A DNA stretch of 64,000 nt from Chlorokybus atmophyticus (lineage: Eukaryota > Streptophyta > Chlorokybophyceae > Chlorokybales > Chlorokybaceae): assembly GCA_009103225.1 (NCBI GenBank), contig RHPI01000818.1:366307-430306 (forward strand), given 5' to 3'. This document shows, in pieces, positions 1 to 12,855 of the stretch (position 1 is its first letter; every line of letters starts with the position of its first letter). Below the pieces are notes generated by a model. That model worked only from the letters and a program-made list of their open reading frames with translations, did no database searches and was not told the origin of the DNA. The position numbers and the translations under genes were made by a program.

Positions 1-661
1 TGGGGTGGGGGGGATGCAGTTGATGAGCGGTAGTTTGCGTCAAACTTAATGTCTCTTCAAGATATGAGTTGGAACTGACTTGTGATTTCTGAATGATGAC
101 AATTGCAGACTACTTCGACTACCCTCGGGCGATCCTGATAATTTGTCTAAAGATGTGACGTGGCGGAACTTGCGTTGGGGTAAATCGTGTATATGCACAT
201 GCTCGCAGTACGACTTGCTAGCTTCAAGCCATTCGCAACACTCAATCACCTTTATTCGCGTAGAATAACCGGTGATGCTTTAACTGGCACATGCAAAGGT
301 TTTAAACCTTGCGGCTTTTGCACCTTAAATGTTGCCCTCGTTTTTTCCTCTTCTCGTAAGGGCACAATAGGCTTCCTTGTCACCTTAGCGGGCACATTAG
401 CAATGTAGTGCCTGCACACAAAAGGTGTCTATTGATGGCTAAAGCAAGCGCTCAGCCATAAGCATGTCATGCACAGCAATTGTATATACGGTACTTGAAA
501 TCGACATTGGGGATTAAGTATGCTGTCGTGTCGCCGCGCGCTACTGTGCTCACACTCTTCAATGGGCCATCAAATGGCTCCAAACTGTACATCGAAGAAG
601 GTGGTGGCTGCAGGGCAACCTTGCCCCTATTGCACAGAGGCAGGTTGTCACTTATGGGTTA
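1..661. other. No gene recognised
   Basis: I see no convincing exon, RNA gene or repeat here. The short open frames on both strands lack recognisable domains or good splice-site context. The stretch lies downstream of the minus-strand gene that ends near 1066 or 662. Confidence 0.4.
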
Positions 662-919
662 TGGGTCAAACACAACGCACATGCCATTGGCCACAACCCA
701 CCTCAGTCCCTTCTTCTTGGGTTTGTCTGCCAACAGTGTCCGACACTTGTCAAGGGCACCAGATATGCGTCGCATTGGCAGCACTGCATGGAAGTTTGTG
801 TCTGCAACCACTACTTTGGATTTCCATTCTTCAACCTCTCGCTGCTTGGCCGCCTGCAGCGAATGCAAAAGAAGTCTTGGTGTCCCAAAATAGCACGGGT
901 CTGTGAACTCAGCACTCAT
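662..919 (-). CDS. Possible terminal exon, unrecognised
   Basis: An open minus-strand block follows a good acceptor (tgcag) and reads AAKQREVEEWKSKVVVADTN, then a basic KPKKKG stretch, ending in VVFDP and TAA. The charged composition looks like real coding sequence. It may be the last exon of the large gene to its right, if that gene's last exon uses a GTATGT-type donor inside its final codons instead of its TAG stop, or it may belong to another gene. I could not find a phase-consistent junction, so the assignment is open. No family recognised. Confidence 0.35.
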
Positions 920-1065
920 ATGCCTGCTCCTGCACTGAGTAAGCAGAAAGTTTGGTTTACTCTCACCTCCATTTCTTTCTGCAGACCATCACCGAATGAG
1001 TGAACAGTCCTATTGCGACAACATTGGTCAGTAATAGGAAGAGTGAGCCTGTTACAATAAGGAGC

Positions 1066-4000
1066 CTATTGAAGCTCACGCTTGACATACTTGAAGTACT
1101 CCGGGTCCTTTCCAAACAGGTTTCCATGGACTGCTGTGACGATAGTCTTGAAAGGAACCTGCAACTGTGGAAGGGATACATGAGGTAAGAACAAGGACAC
1201 TGCGTGCGCTAGCATAAAAAAACAAATACACACCTGAGAGTCGCTGTCCCGTTGCAGGCCGACAGCATTGGCAAATGCGTTTTCTTCCCAGGGTTCCGCC
1301 AGCTCTGATAAATGAGCGCACAGCACTCAGCCACCACGGACGTCAGAGATTGAAGACACTACTGGAAAAATCCGCAATCATCAGTGTTACCTGCCACCCG
1401 TGCAAAGGTGGGCTTCTTGGGATGTGTGAAGTACTCAGCAGGATCTTTAGGTGCCGGCCAAACGAATGGCTCTGTATGGCAGTATCAGACAGATCCTTAG
1501 CGCACTTGAGCAAGTCATTGCATCCAGTTGCAACAGGCCATTAAGACTCACTGTCATGGTGCGCTGCGAGTTCAGTGCGTGATGACTCCACATAAGTTTC
1601 TGGTGGAGGCTCGAGTTTGTCTATAGTGTGCCAGAAGGCGGCACGCAAATGGGCGTTGGCAGTCTCCAGCGCATGCAGGGCCTCCTGCATCACAGGTTGA
1701 GCTCATTGCTGGCGCACACAAGGATTACATCAGTTGCAACTGGCCAAGTTGCTACCAAGTTCTCAGCATGAATGTCGCGCTCCGCTCTCTTTGCATCCCT
1801 CGCGGCACGCTCTTGCAAGTAAGCATTGTTCTTTGCGTCAAGCTTGGGCTTAATTGAGGCGAAGTGCGCGCGGAAGTCTTCCTCCGACTCCTCATCCTCC
1901 TCATCTTCCTCCTCCTTGGCGGCTTGCAAGCTGTACCAACAAGAGGAGTCATACATGGCAGTACAACCGCTGTGCTATGTGTGGATGATTGATTTACCGT
2001 GCTGCTTCGGATATTGTCACGCCCATAACATCATCAATAGTGAGCTCGCCACCATACTTGCGATACAATGCGCCAACCATGCCAGAAGTGGGAAACAACT
2101 GTCATACAGACCTGCATTAGTTGACGATAAGACGCGCAGTAGCAGAAGACACTATGGCATAGAGCACTCAGTACCTGCATGGATGCTGCCTGTCTCTCCC
2201 ATGTCACTGCTGCCAGCTAAGCACAAGACACACAGCCAGCTTGGTCAGCTTCTGCTCTTTGGGGTATGGATATTTTGACAGATACTTACATTGGAGATGC
2301 GCCGTAAGCATTCCACACACTCCGGCTTGAGTCGGCCTGCTGCTGCAGTGCGAGGGTCCGACATTATGCGCGACAGCTGATCACGAAGCTTCACCAGCTG
2401 AAACACAACACAACATGGGATGGAGTTGAGTGTCCAAAACCGTGCAATGCAATTCGCTTCGTGCAACCAAGCATCAAGCAGGAGGACAGGGTGCTACGTA
2501 TGGTTGTGGTGTGCTGCTTTCAACAAACCTGAATATCAGCACCCAGAGAGCCATACAGTCGCTCCGTATATGCCAGCTCTCGATTAAGTAATAACTGATG
2601 TGACAACAGCAACAGCTCAGTAGCTTGAGAGCGTAGCAGCAGTAGTAGCATTGGTTTGCCTGATTCTGCAGTCACCCCTCACCTTGCGCTTTCGCTTGCG
2701 CTTCGGCTTGCTTATGTAGCCGGAAGCCAGCTCCTCTATCAGCCTCATGGCACCCTTGGCAAGGCCCTCAAGAACAATCATCCGCATTGCTGAGTCTATC
2801 ACCTACAAGGTTAACGGTGAGCACAGAGAAGACAACTTTGGTTGCACGACGAGGTATGCACCTGAAAGCCAGTGACGACGTCCAGCTGTGGGTCTCTGGC
2901 CAACTGTTCATCAATCATCATGGTGCCAAGCGTCCTGTAGACGAGGTCTTTATTGTGTTGGTTGCAACATATTTAAAGCATGTCGCTTCTCATGCTTTCC
3001 ACAAGCAATTCCATGAGCAAATGACCTGAGTATGTGCTCCCTGTCGCCTGTCAAACCTAAGGCTTTGATGTTGGCAGTGCGCACGGCACTGACGATGGCT
3101 CGCAACGGGTCACTGTCAGCATACTCCAGCACCAACACCACGCGCGCAAACCTGCTATAGTTTCTTAGCGAGCAGCATGGAGTGAATGCAAAAACCCACG
3201 AGTTGAAACCTGACCTGGCTGTTGGCACTCGTTCATTATAATTACTCCCAACACTACTGGCAGCCAAACGCACCTTTTGTCGGTGTCTGCAGGTTGACAG
3301 ATGGGGTGCATTGCATCCACGGCGAAAGAGATGTAAGCACCTGCCTGCAACATGCGCGCAATGGTAAGAAGCTGACAGTCAGGTGCTACACAAGCTCCAA
3401 CCCACTTACCTCCATAAAAAGTCCTGGGCGCCAGCGCCAATCTACCTCAGCACCGTCTGGAGGGGGTATGGGCTTCGCTGCTATGGGCGCCTTGATCTTC
3501 AGCTTGAGAGGTAGAAGCATGTGCGCTGACGACGAAGCTGGGATGCACAGAGCACTGAGGGAGATGAGGGCTACGCCGTGCGCGTCTGGTACCGGCTGCG
3601 CACGAGACAGTTGGTATTGACAGTTAGATTCATTTGAGCATATATGATGTAGCTGCTGTTGCATGCTGGTAGCTACCTGATCACGGTCTGTTTCTGATGG
3701 CAGAGGCGTTCTGTCGTGTACCTTCACTTCCAGAGGGGCACTCATCAGCTGATCGTATAGATGCGGGCCAAAGTCCGCTGCAGAAGCATTGCGTACACAT
3801 GAGTTTGGTACTACGTGCATATAAGAAGCAACCAACACGGCAGCATTGCTGGCATAACTGCTAGCAAATGCTTGATGGGTCGGCTTGGCTTAAACCAAGT
3901 TGGTGGCATGATTGGTTGGCCCTCATAGATACAAAACCCACAGCACGCATCAGTTCTCTGATGCAAGTCAGGACTTACTGGGCTCAACAAGCACCACTTA

Positions 4001-5570
4001 CCCGCAAACAGAATGCACGGCAGTCCTTGGAACTCCACATCTCTGACCGAGCAAGGTTTACCATCCCGTGCTCTGCCATGCGACTTTGCATGCGCGCCTG
4101 CCCCTTCCCTCCACTTGCCAGGAACGCCCTCTGGAGGGAGGCGTGCATGACACTCAGGCCTTGCGTGCATGCGTGCGTACGGATGCGCGTGCAGGTGTGT
4201 GAAGGTGTGTGCACGTGTGCACGCGCCTCTGTGTGGGTGGGCGGGTGGGTATCTGTGTATGTAGGTGGGTGGGGTGGGGAGGGGGGGTGGGGGGAGGGGG
4301 GGGCCACGTGCGTGTGTGCGTGCGTGCTGACACCATACTATCCGCTCACCATGTACCCTCTCTTCTCCTCTCGCAGCACTCTTGGTGGAAGGCAACCTGT
4401 ACGTAATCCTTGGCAGAGCGCACATGGCATCAATGATGTCACGTGTTGCTGGAAAGTCGGGCAACGACCGGGCAGCGCGTGGCCGAAGTATAAGCGGATT
4501 GAGAAATGCAGCAAGAGAGCCTGGAGTAGGAGCATAAATGGATGTTAGCGTTGCAGCGGGGAATATACATATGCAGTTGTGTCCAGGGATGAGCTATGTG
4601 TTGTGGTATGCAACACGGGTCGAGTCCTTATGACAACAACCAGGGCGATCGCTGTGAAGAGGGGTGACACAGGCTGAGTGAATGAACTCACTTGTCAACA
4701 GGGGCTGGTCTGCTTCAAGCCGTATTGTCACCTTGACAAACCCTTCAAACACAGCTTCGACGGCTGGCATGCCGCTGCTTGTCTCTCCCGAGCCCACATC
4801 CAAGCTAAGCTCACAGATTGACTCCCCGAGCAACAGCGCCGTGCAATCCAACCGCATGTCACACGCAGCTGGTGGCGAGGCCTCCGTCGTGGCATTGCTG
4901 TTTGTAGAGTCCTTTCCACTAGTTGCAGTCTTCTTGCCGGCGGCTGGCGGCTGATCCACACTCGCACAAGATATGCGCAGCGGTATCTGTGCACTAGCAG
5001 CGGCAATAGACCGAATGAAGGCCTGCAATAGATGACCAGCATGTTCGCATGTGGGTTCGTAACAGCCACAACAAACAACTGAATTGCGTCCCAATCAAGC
5101 GGGAAAACTGTGCTACGCAGAGTGTACATGAGTCCCTGCAGAGCATCACGCACCTCATCTGGTCTTGCTGAGAGCTGTTGCTGCCACCTTAGCACTTGAC
5201 CTCTGGCTAGAGGAACCGCTTGGCCCTGCGGTGTCTGTATTCAGCTACACGCTCAATTATAGGTTTCAAGTATATGCAAACTGTCAGCTCAACTCTCTAG
5301 TCACCTGCGTCTGTTTGCCTTCAAAAAAGGTGTACGCCACCGTCAGCTGCTGCTGACTGCCCGCCTTGGGAGAAGAAGGTGGCGATGTGTTCTGCGCTAT
5401 GTCGGCCTCTGCACATGTTGTTGTGCTCGTTACGTTCTCATTGTTCATCAGTATATAGCAAGCACGTTTTTTTTGACATTGCGGACAGCCAGCTGCACAG
5501 AGCTGCACTCACCTTGCTGCTCAGCAGGAAACGCTTCTAGTATAAGGTGGCAGCCTACTGTTTCTGCCAT
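1066..5570 (-). CDS. Large multi-exon protein gene, unrecognised
   Basis: The start is ATG at 5570 (MAETVGCHLILEAFP), and the first exons join cleanly: 5570-5513, 5408-5305, 5225-5064 and 5022-4692. Further exon-like blocks lie at 4520-4403, about 4130-4013, 3838-3700, 3480-3380, 3170-2990, 2960-2862, 2802-2690, 2430-2290, 2080-1990, 1925-1750, 1690-1545, 1480-1390, 1310-1225 and 1160-1066. The later blocks read as a helical, charged protein with an EEEDEEDEESEED acidic run and a KPKRKRKRK basic run; the last reads GNLFGKDPEYFKYVKRELQ then TAG. The gap between exons 3 and 4 would be a 41-bp intron if the junction is right. I do not recognise the family. Coding on this strand is well supported; several middle junctions are not resolved. 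Confidence 0.6.
4185..4325. repeat. TG-rich low-complexity tract
   Basis: Alternating TG/CG with G-runs (gtgtgt, gggtggg) fills an intron of the minus-strand gene. The same composition recurs in introns across the window. Confidence 0.8.
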
Positions 5571-6233
5571 GACACAGACCGGGGGGGTCTAACCCTTCAC
5601 CTCCCTTCAGGACTTACATCTTACCAGAAGCAGCTGAAAGTCTGTCACTACTAGGAGCCATCATCAGTACTCCGCCCCACCACTTACACATGAATAAATG
5701 CGTTGCCACAAAGGCTACCGCTAGCGCAACTGCTGGTTGCGTTTGCGTAAGTGTTTTTACCAAATAGTTCACCAATCCGCTGAGCTAATCAAACCATAAA
5801 CAGCGCAGAACAGAGCAGGAGCTGACACTGGAGCTGGAGCTAGAGCTGGGTATGGCGCTTCTTTTGCCTCGCTTTTCAGTCAGCACAATACCAATTCAGC
5901 AGAAGCAACGACGCCCAACCAGGGAAACCCTACGACAGGATTCTCCCAAATCACCAGACCAGGCCAGGCCAGGCCAAGCCAGTACCACCAGGCCGTGTAC
6001 ACTGAGCGCACACCATATCAAGAACTCTAACACAGACCGTCGGATCGGTGGTTGATTGGACGGCGCTGATGATGCTTACTTGTGCTTTCCGTCTGTGAAA
6101 TCGGACGGATGAGAAAAACGTTAACAACGCCTAATTGCTGAAGCCAAACTGTTGGGTGTTGTGCATACTGTCCACGTGGCAGCGGCGGCAGTGGCGGTGG
6201 CAGTGGAGGTAGCGTAAAGCAAGTGCGGCGTCG

Positions 6234-7295
6234 ATGCGGGGCGGAGTGGAGGCGCAGCAGCCGGTGCGTCAGCTTGCGGGATGGCGGTTTCACGCTCGCA
6301 TCGCGGTGCTGGGGCTGCTGGTGGGCGGGGCCATGGAGCTGTTCATGATCAAGACCGGCTTCTGTACGTGCGCACATGTGCTACGCTTTGGCTTGTTGGC
6401 AGCTAATATATCGCATTGCATGAAGCCACTGTCCAAAGCTTAACGGGGTTGTTGAGACAGACATCAATGCTGATCCGGTACATAGCACACAAGACGACCT
6501 CAAATCGGCATGGTACATAGCACAACAACATGTTATCAATAGTTGTTTTGCGCCTGTGGTACGCATAAAGACCGCTTCAATTCGTTCCAGTTTGTTGTGC
6601 TTGTACTGAATTGCAAGCGCAAGCTACAGACTGCTCGGCAAAAGTGATCAATCTGCAAGCCCCTATTGTTACACGTCGTTCAGGTTGAAACAAACTCCAT
6701 GCTTCTTGCCTTATTAATCAACTCACCATTTCCAGCAGCCTCCACGCCACTATGTCTTACTTTCGTCAAGCGACTTGCATGAGCTCGTGTCGCCATGTGT
6801 AATATACGGTAGTTGGCAATAATGACGTTAGATTGACCGACCCAACTGTTGACACATGGTTCCACGCAGATGAGAAGGTGACAGCCATCGAAGCAGAGCG
6901 CAGGGCAGAGCTACGAGCTGCGGTAAGTTTTACTGTTAACAATCTGCGAGCTTGTGGTACGCAAACGTCGTGGCTTGCAGTTTGCCTTGTTTGTACCTTC
7001 AAGAAGCTGTGTGATGTCCACAACGCACTTTTAGCCTGCCTTTATTGTTCTTCGCTATGACCTGTGGCACATGGCAAACATAAAGTCCATATTTCTTACT
7101 GATTTAGCAAACACTGTCAGCATATAGCATCAAACGTAACATCAACGTTGAACTGCCAGCTATGGTTGACACTCTGATGTGTAATCACTGTGAACGGAAG
7201 TGTGGCTTGGGCACAGCTCATAGTTGTCATACATGTCGTGCTGTGGTTTGCAGGCAGAGCTTGCAAGCAAAGAGCAAAGTCAGCGGCAGTTGTGA
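6234..7295 (+). CDS. UQCC5/SMIM4-like small mitochondrial membrane protein
   Basis: Three exons (6234-6363, 6870-6922, 7254-7295) join in frame to a 74-residue protein. It has one predicted membrane helix at about residues 23-40 (RIAVLGLLVGGAMELFMIK), then TGFYEKVTAIEAERRAEL and a charged tail ending in TGA. The G-x-MEL-MIK core followed by an aromatic and a basic helix resembles SMIM4/UQCC5, an inner-membrane factor for cytochrome bc1 assembly. Donors GTACGT and GTAAGT and CAG acceptors are standard. It is head to head with the gene at 5570, with 660 bp between starts, and 146 bp upstream of the PIH1D2-like gene on the same strand. The exon structure is firm; the family call rests on a short motif. 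Confidence 0.65.
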
Positions 7296-7441
7296 CGGAC
7301 ATATCAGTGGAGGAGAAAGCTTGGAGGGGACACTGTTGAAAGTGAACAAAGAGGCTTGTTGGTTGCTTGTTGAACACACTGTAGTTAATCATCACATAGC
7401 GCGCTAGAGGCAGCAATAGAGAAACACTCGTGTGCTTTATC

Positions 7442-8814
7442 ATGGAGGCGAAAGAAAGGTTGATTAAGGGGCTACTCGAGAATATGGGCAGCATTGCAGA
7501 CGTGCACGCTAAGGCTGGCAAAGGCGTCAACCAAAGTACAGGACCGTCAGTTGAGTCTTTGCTGGCTGACCTCGGCGGGTCTGAGGCTGCAAATGGATAC
7601 GCACAACAGCTTTGGAGGTATCTTGACGACCTTGCTGAGAAAGACCCTGAGGTACGGCGAGTTAGACACAGTGGGTTTGCAGCTGTGTTGTATGTGGTTG
7701 TGGTGGGGATTGGGGATGCATTACTGCAAGGGTGCACAACATTGCCGTTATTGTCATTGTACCACCACAGCCGTACATTGCGCAACTTTCAAGCACGACT
7801 TGAAGCTGTTATGGGACATCCAGCAAGCTGTGATGGCTGATGAAGCGAGCATGTTTTCCTCTCATTACGACTTAAACAAGAACCAAAGCATGCATTGCCA
7901 TCACCAGCATAGCTCTGTCGGCTGACACTGCCCATATATACAATCTGTCCAGGCACCTGTGTGTCTTGCTCCGTGCGATTTAATCTTACGGCCAGCTTTG
8001 ATGTGGTGTAGTGCTGTACTGCAGAACCAGTGCCCTAGGTGGTCATGATTGCAGCCTCCAGGGCACTGTGGTGCATTAGACACCGTTCGCATTGCTATGA
8101 TTTGCAGTGGCTCTTTTATTTTGTCTGATCTGCCGCATGTTGAAATTGTTTTGAGGGGTTATAAAGGAGTTGTCTTTTGCCAGGAGTACAAGAAGTTTCT
8201 GGACCAGCAGATGCGCGCGGCGATGCCGGAGCTCGCAAAGAAGAAGGATGCAGAGTTACAAGCAGAACAGAATCACGGTGCAGTTGCACATCAAAAACTT
8301 GTCAAGGAGCAGCAGAGCAGCGTACCTTCTGTTGTGGAACAGTTAGCATCATTGAGGTAACCACTAGTGGCACGCGGGATCACATGTTGTTCAATGCTTG
8401 TCAAGTTGACAAGCGCTGGGTTCGATGACATGTTTCAACATGTGCAACATGTTGCTTGTCCTGCACTTCACCACTCACCAGCATCAGGTGTGTCATTTGC
8501 GCAGTGTCACTCCCCCTTCACGAGGGCAGGTCAAGCCGTTGATTCAAGAGCTTGATTCTTCCATAGACTACAGGATGAAGCACCTACACGACAAGGGCGG
8601 CGCTGTCATTGGTGTTGAAGTGACCCTTCATCTGCCGCACATCATGTCCGCATCAGCTGTAGATTTGGAGGTCGTTGGGCAGGAGTTGAAAGTCAGTGAA
8701 GGCCCGAAGTGCCTGTTGAATTTACCTGTACAGTTTCGCGTTGATGAGGAAGGGGTGAGGGCCAAGTTCAACAAGTCTAAGCAGATGTTGACTGTGCGCA
8801 TACCGCGTAGGTAG
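7442..8814 (+). CDS. PIH1D2-like protein
   Basis: Three exons (7442-7651, 8184-8356, 8505-8814) give 230 residues. The segment AQQLWRYLDDLAEKDPE joined to EYKKFLDQQM closely follows the N-terminal helix of PIH1D2 (LLDDLA-x-DPEGY-KF-QQ). The last 100 residues form the CS-like domain typical of PIH proteins, ending LPVQFRVDEEGVRAKFNKSK then LTVRIP. PIH proteins are R2TP-type HSP90 co-chaperones; PIH1D2-type members are linked to ciliary dynein preassembly. The conserved PIH1 core that normally lies between these parts (about 100 residues with the phosphopeptide site) is missing; only a short Gln/Ala linker is present. Either this lineage has a compact version or an exon has been missed in the 530-bp intron 1. 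Confidence 0.75.
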
Positions 8815-10712
8815 GTGAAGCATTCTTGAATTCATGACAATTGGCTCACAGTAAATGTTCCTTATCAGGGTTGCAGGGTTTAGCACCAGCGTAGTTGTTC
8901 AATTAGCTTTCGTTGCATTGCTGTCTCAATGTGCGGGTTCCTGCATCTACCAACAGGATGGTTGCTTACGCAATTGCGTTCTGTATGTACATCACATGAG
9001 GTGTGGTAAAGCAATGCTACATGCTAAGTGCGATGTGTAATAGTATGCAAGGATTGTGGCATGCTTGAGAATGTAGCAAACATGCATGCAGTCCGCACAC
9101 TACACCATCGCACTCTTATATTCACCACCGGGATGTCCCAAGTTCACTACTAATCTACCTTCACTACTGCCCATACCCCGTGCAACACACATGCATGCAC
9201 ATGTAATTACCTGTTCAACACGACCAGGGCAGCGTTAACAACGGTAGTCGGCAGATGTAGCGGTGCAGCAGTGGCAATGCAGTCAGCAGGCAGCCCATGA
9301 GTTCCCTTCCCCTCCCTCTCCCTTCCTCCTTCCCCTCTGTCTCCCTCTCTCTCTTCCTCCCCCTCCTGCTCCTCTCCCTCCTCCGCCTCTCTCTCCCTCC
9401 GCTCCTCCTTCTCTTCAGTTCGGCCGCAATCGCTGCGACTCGCAACCCTCGGCGCTGCTGATGTGGCAGGGCCCCTCTGCCCCGCCCCTCTGCCCTGTCT
9501 CCCTCTGGCACACGCATGCAGGGCGACTGCCAGCACTGTCAGCCCTGCGTTGCGCAGTGTTGCTGCTGTCGATTAGGTGTCGGTGGTGGGGTTGGGTGGT
9601 GGGGTTGGTGTGTGTATATATAGTACAGTACCAGTACGTAGCTCGGTGTGACGATGTCGCTGTTAGTGTATGAGAGAGTATATAAGGGGTATGGTACGGT
9701 GGCAGCATGCATGGTGTGCACTGCACTTGTTTGGTATCACATAGAGTACTTGTTGTGTTTGTAATTTTGCATGTGCACGTAGATTTGCATGTAATAATTG
9801 CCTCTTGCACCTTTTGTACACATGGGTACTAGGTCTGGACACCTGTACTCAGGCACCCATGTACTGCAAATTGCCCAAGCTGGATACGACCAGAAGCGCC
9901 AGCTCGTGGCTCTGTGCCCAGGCATGCGTCCCCTACATTTTTGCTTGTACCAATACTGGTCTGAGCTCTAACAAGTTGTGCCATTCACTGTGCATGCCAC
10001 ACCATGCACACCATTGCATATTTTCTACACATGAGTGGCACAGGCATGTGTATCTTGGCAAAACTGGATTGCGCAAGGACTCCAATATCGCTTGTGTTAC
10101 TCATGAAACTGAATAACCCTCATGCGCCTTCCATCGTGGGGGTCCTTCTCCGCAACGTTTGCACTCAGCAACATGTTGACATCTTCCTGCGGGCGACACA
10201 CAAGCGCGCAGTGTGAGAGCCAGCAAGTGCAGGCTGCTTGTGTGACTTGCAAATTGTGAGAGAATCGAAGCAAGTAACACGTGTTTCCAAGAGAGCTGGA
10301 TTCAGACCATCAATTGGTTGATAAGGCATAGAGACATGCCTCGGTGTATTCTGGGCCATCAATAGATATGTACGGATCCGATGACTGGAAAGTGGCTTCC
10401 AACAGCGCCTGTCAAGTGACACAACACCATGTCAAAACATGTTTTACATGTTTAAGCTACAAACAGTCACACTTACAACCAACAATCAACCACTTCCACA
10501 GCGGGTTGACTGGTTTGCGGATATACTACGCACAACACCCATCAGCCCTCACCGTGAGGAGCTCCTTGACGCTAAGCATGCGCGGCTTGTCCCTGTCCTT
10601 ATTCTTCACACGCCTCGGCCTCTGCATCATCGCACATGTTGCTCATCATCACGCATATGAGTCAGCGTGGGTGTGCGCGTGCGTGCGTGCACACCGACCC
10701 AACAACCAACCC
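8815..10712. other. Intergenic region between convergent genes
   Basis: No supported gene. It holds a pyrimidine tract at 9301-9416 (CT/CCT-rich), a TATATAA-containing dispersed repeat at 9678-9719, and many catgcatg stretches. The open frames here are low-complexity Pro/Ser/Arg translations. A short open block at about 10535-10620 on the minus strand (KNKDRDKPRML) looks exon-like but lies beyond the stop of the neighbouring coiled-coil gene. Confidence 0.5.
9678..9719. repeat. Copy 1 of a dispersed TATA-containing repeat
   Basis: This 42-bp segment beginning gtatataaggggtatggta matches 30857-30898 at 38 of 42 positions by eye. Both copies lie in geneless DNA and both are near the shared strings CCTTCACTACT and CACCACCGGG, suggesting remnants of one short mobile element. 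Confidence 0.6.
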
Positions 10713-12394
10713 TCACACCTCCACTCGTCGTTTGCGGGCGCTCTCCCTCTCATCATCATCAACGCCATACTGCTGTGCAACAAAATCAAACAGCAGCTTT
10801 CTAAGTCTGTCTCGCTCACTCCGCAGCCTCGCGCACCTCACCCGCAATGCCGCCTCACTGCATGCATCATTATTGCATACAAGTTGAATCATCTCAACAT
10901 GCGTGTACGTGCTTAAGTTGCGAGGTTGCGTCCCTTATCACCTGTGGTCATGTGGCGCAAAGTGCGTGTCCTCATCGCCGCTGCGAAGCTTCTGCAGTTT
11001 GGACTGGAAGCGAGGCCACATGGAAGAGGGGGTAAAGTTGATGTTTGATGCACAGCAACAACGATGCACATAAAAGTTCTATGCTTGTGCCTGTTGTAAT
11101 GGAGGGATGAGTCATCAACGCTCTCACCTGTAGGGTGGCCTCCAGCTGTTGGTGCTCTGCCAGCCATGCACGCTCCCTGCAAGCACAAAACGCCTGAATG
11201 TAACACATGATGCATATTGTTGGAACATTTTGACACGAAAACCACACATATGCACAGGCTTGCACACACGCCACAACATGGCAGACAAACAGGTATGCAC
11301 ATGTAAGTACCTGCGGAGCTGGTCCTCGGCTTCGCCGATCCTGCGCATGTACTTCTCCAACAAAAGGTCCACCTGGCGTGCGCTGTCCTCTGTATCCCCG
11401 CGCAACGCCTCCGCCACGAGCACGCCATTCCCACCTTCCATAAAGGGAGAGAAAGGAGTTGAATACGTCACACGAGTGACATGTGTACGCTAGCTTGTGT
11501 GTGGAGCCACATGACCTCACCTCCGCTGCTTGTACACGTGTGGTCCAGAGTTGCCAGCCGCTTGTGGAGCTCCCTTGAGCGTGCACGCAACGAGATGATA
11601 CCCTCATCATCGTTTGTTGTGTCATTGCCTGGAAGGCATTTGGCCTCCGATGCAGCCTTCTCTCCGGCTTCCCTGCTCTGAGCCCACACCAAAATGAGAT
11701 TAAACAATAAACCGCATCACACGTATGGTGCATATGGTACCTTGTTGAGCTCCTCTTGCAACACAGCGCCGTCAGCTTCAAGCCGCAGCCGAGTTTGCAG
11801 CAGCTCTTCGCGCACAGAGTCTAGCGAAGCCGCCTGGTTGCAATGCACACATGCATGGTCGCTCAATTGAGATGCTCTTATTGTAGGAATGCGTCACTTA
11901 TCTAACCAAGGCTTGGATGCAATGCACGCGCATCTCTCGCGGGCAAATTGCTGTAGGTGAACTGCACACAGTTTTCTGCATGAATTGTGCCTTCACGAAC
12001 GTAAACGTGACAGCTGTTCTGTTCTGCATGTCGCTGCTTGATTACTGACTTCGCTTTGGCGAAGGGAAGGGTTAAGAGTACCAGTTAAAGACGAACGCTT
12101 CCATTGCAACATGTACCATCCCGCAATGTATTGTTGTGCGCGTGAAACATTCACTACTTATTGAGGTCAGGTACACGCTTTGACTTGCATCCCACAAGTA
12201 CACGCTATCACTCACAATCGACAGCTCATTCAGCAAACTAGTCTACCCAAAACAGTCTGCTGGACTACACCAAGGCGTACTGAAGGCAGCGGCGGCCGTG
12301 CAGTGAGCTCCCGCAAATATGCCACCGCCGCCCCAAAACTTCCGCCGCCCGCCGCCGCCGCCAGCTGCTCGGCGGAGAGCACTGGCACAGGCAT
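10713..12394 (-). CDS. Coiled-coil protein (possible kinetochore type)
   Basis: Eight exons (12394-12247, 11950-11907, 11833-11741, 11677-11521, 11434-11311, 11176-11128, 11003-10942, 10857-10713) join in frame to 273 residues starting MPVPVLSAEQLAAA and ending in TGA. Heptad-like helices cover residues about 60-100 (SLDSVREELLQTRLRLEADG) and most of 120-250. The C-terminus reads RSERDRLRKLLFDFVAQQY, then an acidic DDDE and a basic tail. The C-terminal R-L-x-x-L-L-x-x-F pattern is reminiscent of CENP-K-type kinetochore coiled coils, but that is a weak resemblance and the function is open. The gene converges on the PIH1D2-like gene and is followed on the same strand by HSP20 further right. Confidence 0.7.
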
Positions 12395-12827
12395 GGCGAA
12401 GGCTCAAGGCAGTGACGTTCTCCCACCTCGCCACCGCTGTCACCGACTGCGACTAAGTTATTCACACATATGCTACTTGCAAGTTGGCTTTACACAATCC
12501 GATTTTAGCACGCCGAGAGTTAAGGAAACAGGATGTACTTGGACAGAGCAGAGGTCGCGGTTGACGACTACCAGCATTTGCATATACAGTTTGCACGCAC
12601 AGATAACGCGTGCATGTGGACATGGTGTAAACATGACAGTTTAACTTATACTATAAGTCACACTCAAGCCAAGCATACAGAGAGCATGGCACATGTAAGT
12701 TCAGGATAACATATACTCTGCTGATCACATGCCAGTTTTGGAACATCATAAACACTCACATGCTATCGTTGACACAGCTTATTCTAGACATACATGCACA
12801 TGCCTATATAAGCGAGCATATAAAACC

Positions 12828-12855
12828 CAGAAGCTGATTGTAATCAGCTTCTGGT
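12828..12855. repeat. Perfect 12-bp hairpin, 4-nt loop
   Basis: CCAGAAGCTGAT, loop TGTA, ATCAGCTTCTGG. It lies about 320 bp past the HSP20 stop, in the spacer between the two minus-strand genes, next to TATA-like tataaaa. Confidence 0.85.

Noticed and set aside
9207-9673. Overlapping Pro/Ser-rich and Arg/Glu-rich frames
   Set aside because: Translations of the CT-rich tract; low complexity only.
10004-10660. Plus-strand frames opposite the coiled-coil gene
   Set aside because: No splice-consistent chain or domain; shadows of minus-strand coding and spacer.
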